Part shown: positions 33,250-35,288 of the stretch, one piece after another
Layout: the number at the start of each line of letters is the position of its first letter
Numbering within the stretch: the first letter of the stretch is position 1
Origin: Betaproteobacteria bacterium
GTDB taxonomy: Bacteria > Pseudomonadota > Gammaproteobacteria > Burkholderiales > SG8-39
Direction of reading: 5' to 3'
Assembly: GCA_009693235.1 (NCBI GenBank)
Contig: SHXR01000046.1
Coordinates: 1-35,288 of the forward strand
DNA length: 35,288 nt
Program-made: the position numbers and the translations under genes
The notes under the pieces: model-generated
Seen by the model: only the letters and a program-made list of their open reading frames with translations
Database searches by the model: none
What the model was told of the DNA's origin: nothing

Positions 33250-34323
33250 TTACTTATCCCAATCGCGGAGCGGCTTGCCACCGGCCTTGCGGATTTCGTC
33301 CATGTACGCTTTCAACACGGTGCTGGCAGGCAGGCCCTTTGCATCGTTCGTCCGCGCCCAGTCACCGGCGATATCGGGCAGCGATTTTGCCCAACGTGCG
33401 CGATCTCCTTCGGAGAACACCGCAACCTTGGTGCCGGCCGCGACCATCGTCTTTTTCGACGAGTCGATATTGGCATTGGTTTGTTTGATCAGCTCAGCCG
33501 TGTAGGCCACGCCGGCATTCACGATTGCGGTCTGGACTTCCTTCGGCATCTTATTGAACTTATCGGCCGTCACCGCAATGCCGCCTGAGAACATCGCGCC
33601 GAGATTGACCTCGGCCACATGGGTAGCAATCTCATACAAACGAATCGGCAATATCCCGGTATAGAACGAGATTGCCCCTTCGGTCACGCCCGTCTGCACA
33701 TTGGTGTAATAGGTGGGCAAGCCACCGTCCACCGCCACCGCGCCGGTGCCACGCAGCCATTGTGCGGCCGGTCCAGGGGCGTTGTAGCGACGGCCTTTCA
33801 GATCATCGAATTTCGCCACCGGCGTTTTCGTCCAGACGTGGTAGGTCTCGATGCTGATCGGCGCAAGATACTTGATGTTGTTGCCGTTCCACTCTTTTTG
33901 CAGGGCCGGCAACTCACGCTGAAGTTTGTCGAGCGTGCGGGTCACGATGCCCATGTCACCGCTGGTGAACGGCGTGAAGAACGTGACGTTAGAGAGCGGC
34001 ATGGTGTCGGCCTCGAACACCGAACCGACATAACCGATGTCAGCGATGTTGTCGCGGATCGCCTCCATCGTGTCTTGCAACTTGAACAGCGTGCCGGCGT
34101 AGGCCTCTTTCCAAGTGATCTTGTATTTGCCGTCCTCTTTCAACTGACGGTCGATGTCGTTCTTGAAAAATCCGGCCATGAGGCCGATCGGCAACCAAGT
34201 CGTGGGATGGCTGGACGCGAGGGTCAGGTTGATGTTTTGCTGCGCAGTTGCAGGGAGTGCGGCTGCTGTGAAGACCGCGGCAACGGCAAGGGCGAGAGCG
34301 GAACGGCTGGAACGAAGTGTCAT
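33250..34323 (-). CDS. TRAP transporter solute-binding protein (DctP-type)
   Basis: This is a periplasmic receptor of 357 residues with a signal peptide (ALALAVAAVFTAAALPATAQQ, abbreviated, about residues 8-28). The mature part INLTLASSHPTTWLPIG leads into the DctP fold. The family Arg that binds a substrate carboxylate is likely in KGRRYNAPGPAAQWLRGTGA (abbreviated). The ATG at 34323 was chosen because AGGAGG stands just upstream and the signal peptide follows; 13 more codons are open upstream. It is the first gene of the receptor-DctQ-DctM unit and is followed by an intrinsic terminator. An organic acid is the expected ligand. Confidence 0.93.
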   Translation of the reverse strand: MTLRSSRSALALAVAAVFTAAALPATAQQNINLTLASSHPTTWLPIGLMAGFFKNDIDRQLKEDGKYKITWKEAYAGTLFKLQDTMEAIRDNIADIGYVGSVFEADTMPLSNVTFFTPFTSGDMGIVTRTLDKLQRELPALQKEWNGNNIKYLAPISIETYHVWTKTPVAKFDDLKGRRYNAPGPAAQWLRGTGAVAVDGGLPTYYTNVQTGVTEGAISFYTGILPIRLYEIATHVAEVNLGAMFSGGIAVTADKFNKMPKEVQTAIVNAGVAYTAELIKQTNANIDSSKKTMVAAGTKVAVFSEGDRARWAKSLPDIAGDWARTNDAKGLPASTVLKAYMDEIRKAGGKPLRDWDK

Positions 34324-34593
34324 ACGATCCTCCTGGTGGATTGCAATCATGCTGTCATGCAAGACGTTGTCATCGTTTGGTACGTGAATAGCCGACAGGG
34401 CCAGACTGACAAGGGGCGATCATAGACCAAGCCGCACGCGGGCGTGCACGCATCCGGGTACGCCCGCGCAGAGGAAGGCGCGTCGGACGATTGCGGCCGA
34501 TGCGCATGGCCCGGCCCTTTTCCTTAATATAGTTATCAAGGTGTGAACTACCGCCATAAACTTCTGGCCGGTCAACAGGTTTGGAGACTCTGC

Positions 34594-35145
34594 ATGATAG
34601 GAACGCGAATTCTGTTGTCCTGCATTGCCGCGTGGGCGCTGAGCGCCCCGACCCTGGTATGCGGACAGAACTTCCCAGTCAAACCAGTGCGCATCGTGGT
34701 GCCGTTTCCACCCGGTGGCGTCGATGTCACCGTGCGCCAGATGTTGGACGGCATGGCGGAAGAACTGGGGCAGCCGGTGTTGATCGAGAATCGTCCCGGC
34801 GCCAACGGAATGATCGGCGCCGAGTTAGTGGCACGGGCGGCACCCGATGGATACACCATCCTCGCGATGCCGGTTGGGCTCGTCACCGGTGCCGCGGTCG
34901 CGACGGTTCCGATTCACCCGGTCAAATATTTCACGCCGATCAGCATGCTCATCATGTCGATGGAGATTCTCGTGGCCAAGCCCTCGTTCCCGCTGCAATC
35001 GCTGCGCGAGATCATCGACACCGCGAAACGCGAGCCGGGAAAAATCACCTACGCAAGCACCGGCATCGGCTCGGAACAGCACCTGGCGGGTGAACTGCTG
35101 AAGTTCACCGCCGGAGTCGACTTGAACCATATTCCATACCAGTAG
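34594..35145 (+). pseudogene. Bug-family periplasmic receptor, truncated by an insertion sequence
   Basis: This is the 5-prime 183 codons of a TctC/Bug receptor. It has a signal peptide (LLSCIAAWALSAPTLVCGQ) and FPVKPVRIVVPFPPGGVD, the usual mature start, then IENRPGANGMIGAELVARAAPDGYT (abbreviated). Next comes GKITYASTGIGSEQHLAGELLKFTAGVDLNHIPYQ (abbreviated). Family proteins continue here with about 140 more residues, but this one meets TAG at 35143-35145. The next bases are the end of an insertion sequence, so the gene was interrupted. The ATG at 34594 follows GGAG 7 bases upstream; an in-frame GTG at 34543 is less likely. Confidence 0.85.
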
Positions 35146-35288
35146 TGTCCCAACGTTTTTCATAGGAGAACGCCTTGAATTGGCGTTATTGGCGGCTCTA
35201 AATTGGTCGAGGCGTTTGGAAGCAATTGATTTATCGGTGTTGTTTCGAACATGGTCAGACTCAGGATTTGTAGGATTTCGTAGAGACT
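35143..35288. mobile_element. End of an IS4-like insertion sequence, cut by the window edge
   Basis: From about 35143 the base composition becomes clearly richer in A and T than the rest of the window. The sequence carries the end of a transposase gene on the minus strand and breaks the Bug receptor reading frame. The exact boundary is uncertain. TAGTGTCCCAACG at 35143-35155 may include the terminal inverted repeat, and the other end lies outside the window. Confidence 0.65.
35160..35288 (-). CDS. IS4-family-like transposase, C-terminal fragment
   Basis: The last 42 codons of an open frame enter from the right edge. The translation SLYEILQILSLTMFETTP resembles the C-terminus of IS4-type DDE transposases, which often carry a YxILQxLSxTxFEKxP-like segment shortly before the end. 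The remaining residues (INQLLPNASTNLEPP and PITPIQGVLL) are not distinctive. The stop TGA is at 35162-35160. The catalytic DDE residues lie beyond the window. The identification rests on this short segment from memory of the family. Confidence 0.6.
   Translation of the reverse strand, partial: SLYEILQILSLTMFETTPINQLLPNASTNLEPPITPIQGVLL

Noticed and set aside
1..35288. tRNA, rRNA or CRISPR array
   Set aside because: No cloverleaf, rRNA signature or regularly spaced direct repeat was noticed on reading. No scan could be run.

Overview
The window looks like chromosomal DNA of a GC-rich betaproteobacterium, probably near the Burkholderiales. This rests on the housekeeping gene set and its order (ispD-ispF divergent from mfd, mfd followed by serB, cysE-trmJ divergent from suhB), on two genes for Bug-type periplasmic solute receptors, and on the mix of small-molecule catabolic genes. 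No rRNA, tRNA or CRISPR was seen. The taxonomic placement is an inference from gene content only.

Layout. 1-232: no convincing gene. 233-1426 (minus): ispD-ispF, two steps of the MEP isoprenoid pathway. 1674-6888 (plus): mfd, a Sel1-repeat protein and serB, joined by 4-base start/stop overlaps. 7014-8621 (minus): trmJ and cysE, divergent from suhB (8794-9612). From about 9.6 kb the content becomes accessory. There is an LLM flavin monooxygenase (minus), an MFS exporter, and then a plus-strand run (12189-18570) that looks like an aromatic-acid pathway: SDR, LigA-like and LigB-like extradiol dioxygenase subunits, Gfo/Idh/MocA dehydrogenase, second SDR, aryl-acid adenylating ligase and amidohydrolase. 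18598-22007 is a minus-strand unit: a UGA-containing glutaredoxin-DinB gene, a Baeyer-Villiger monooxygenase and a frameshifted Bug receptor. 22055-25425 (plus) holds a second LLM monooxygenase, an aldo/keto reductase, an AA_synth-family protein and a GST-like protein. A saccharopine-dehydrogenase-like gene (minus) follows. Then come hyuA/hyuB-type genes (26990-31254, plus), with hyuB carrying an acetone-carboxylase-gamma-like cysteine-rich tail, and a convergent TRAP transporter (31275-34323, minus). The window ends in a Bug receptor gene cut off by the end of an IS4-like insertion sequence.

Most interesting point. The gene at 22007-21243 has a strong Shine-Dalgarno sequence and an ATG. It runs in frame through one TGA (codon 13) placed exactly where glutaredoxins of this type carry the first cysteine of their CxxC active site, giving U-T-S-C. 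The frame stays open for 241 more codons and encodes the rest of a glutaredoxin fold fused to a DinB domain. Two hairpins lie just downstream of the UGA, one with a GGU-containing loop. This is the pattern of a bacterial selenoprotein whose start an ordinary gene finder would misplace.

How the genes may work together. Transporters (MFS, TRAP, Bug) sit next to oxygenases, dehydrogenases, a CoA/AMP ligase, hydrolases and ATP-dependent hydantoinase/carboxylase-type enzymes. This fits uptake and breakdown of aromatic, ketone or cyclic compounds, but no substrate can be read from the sequence.
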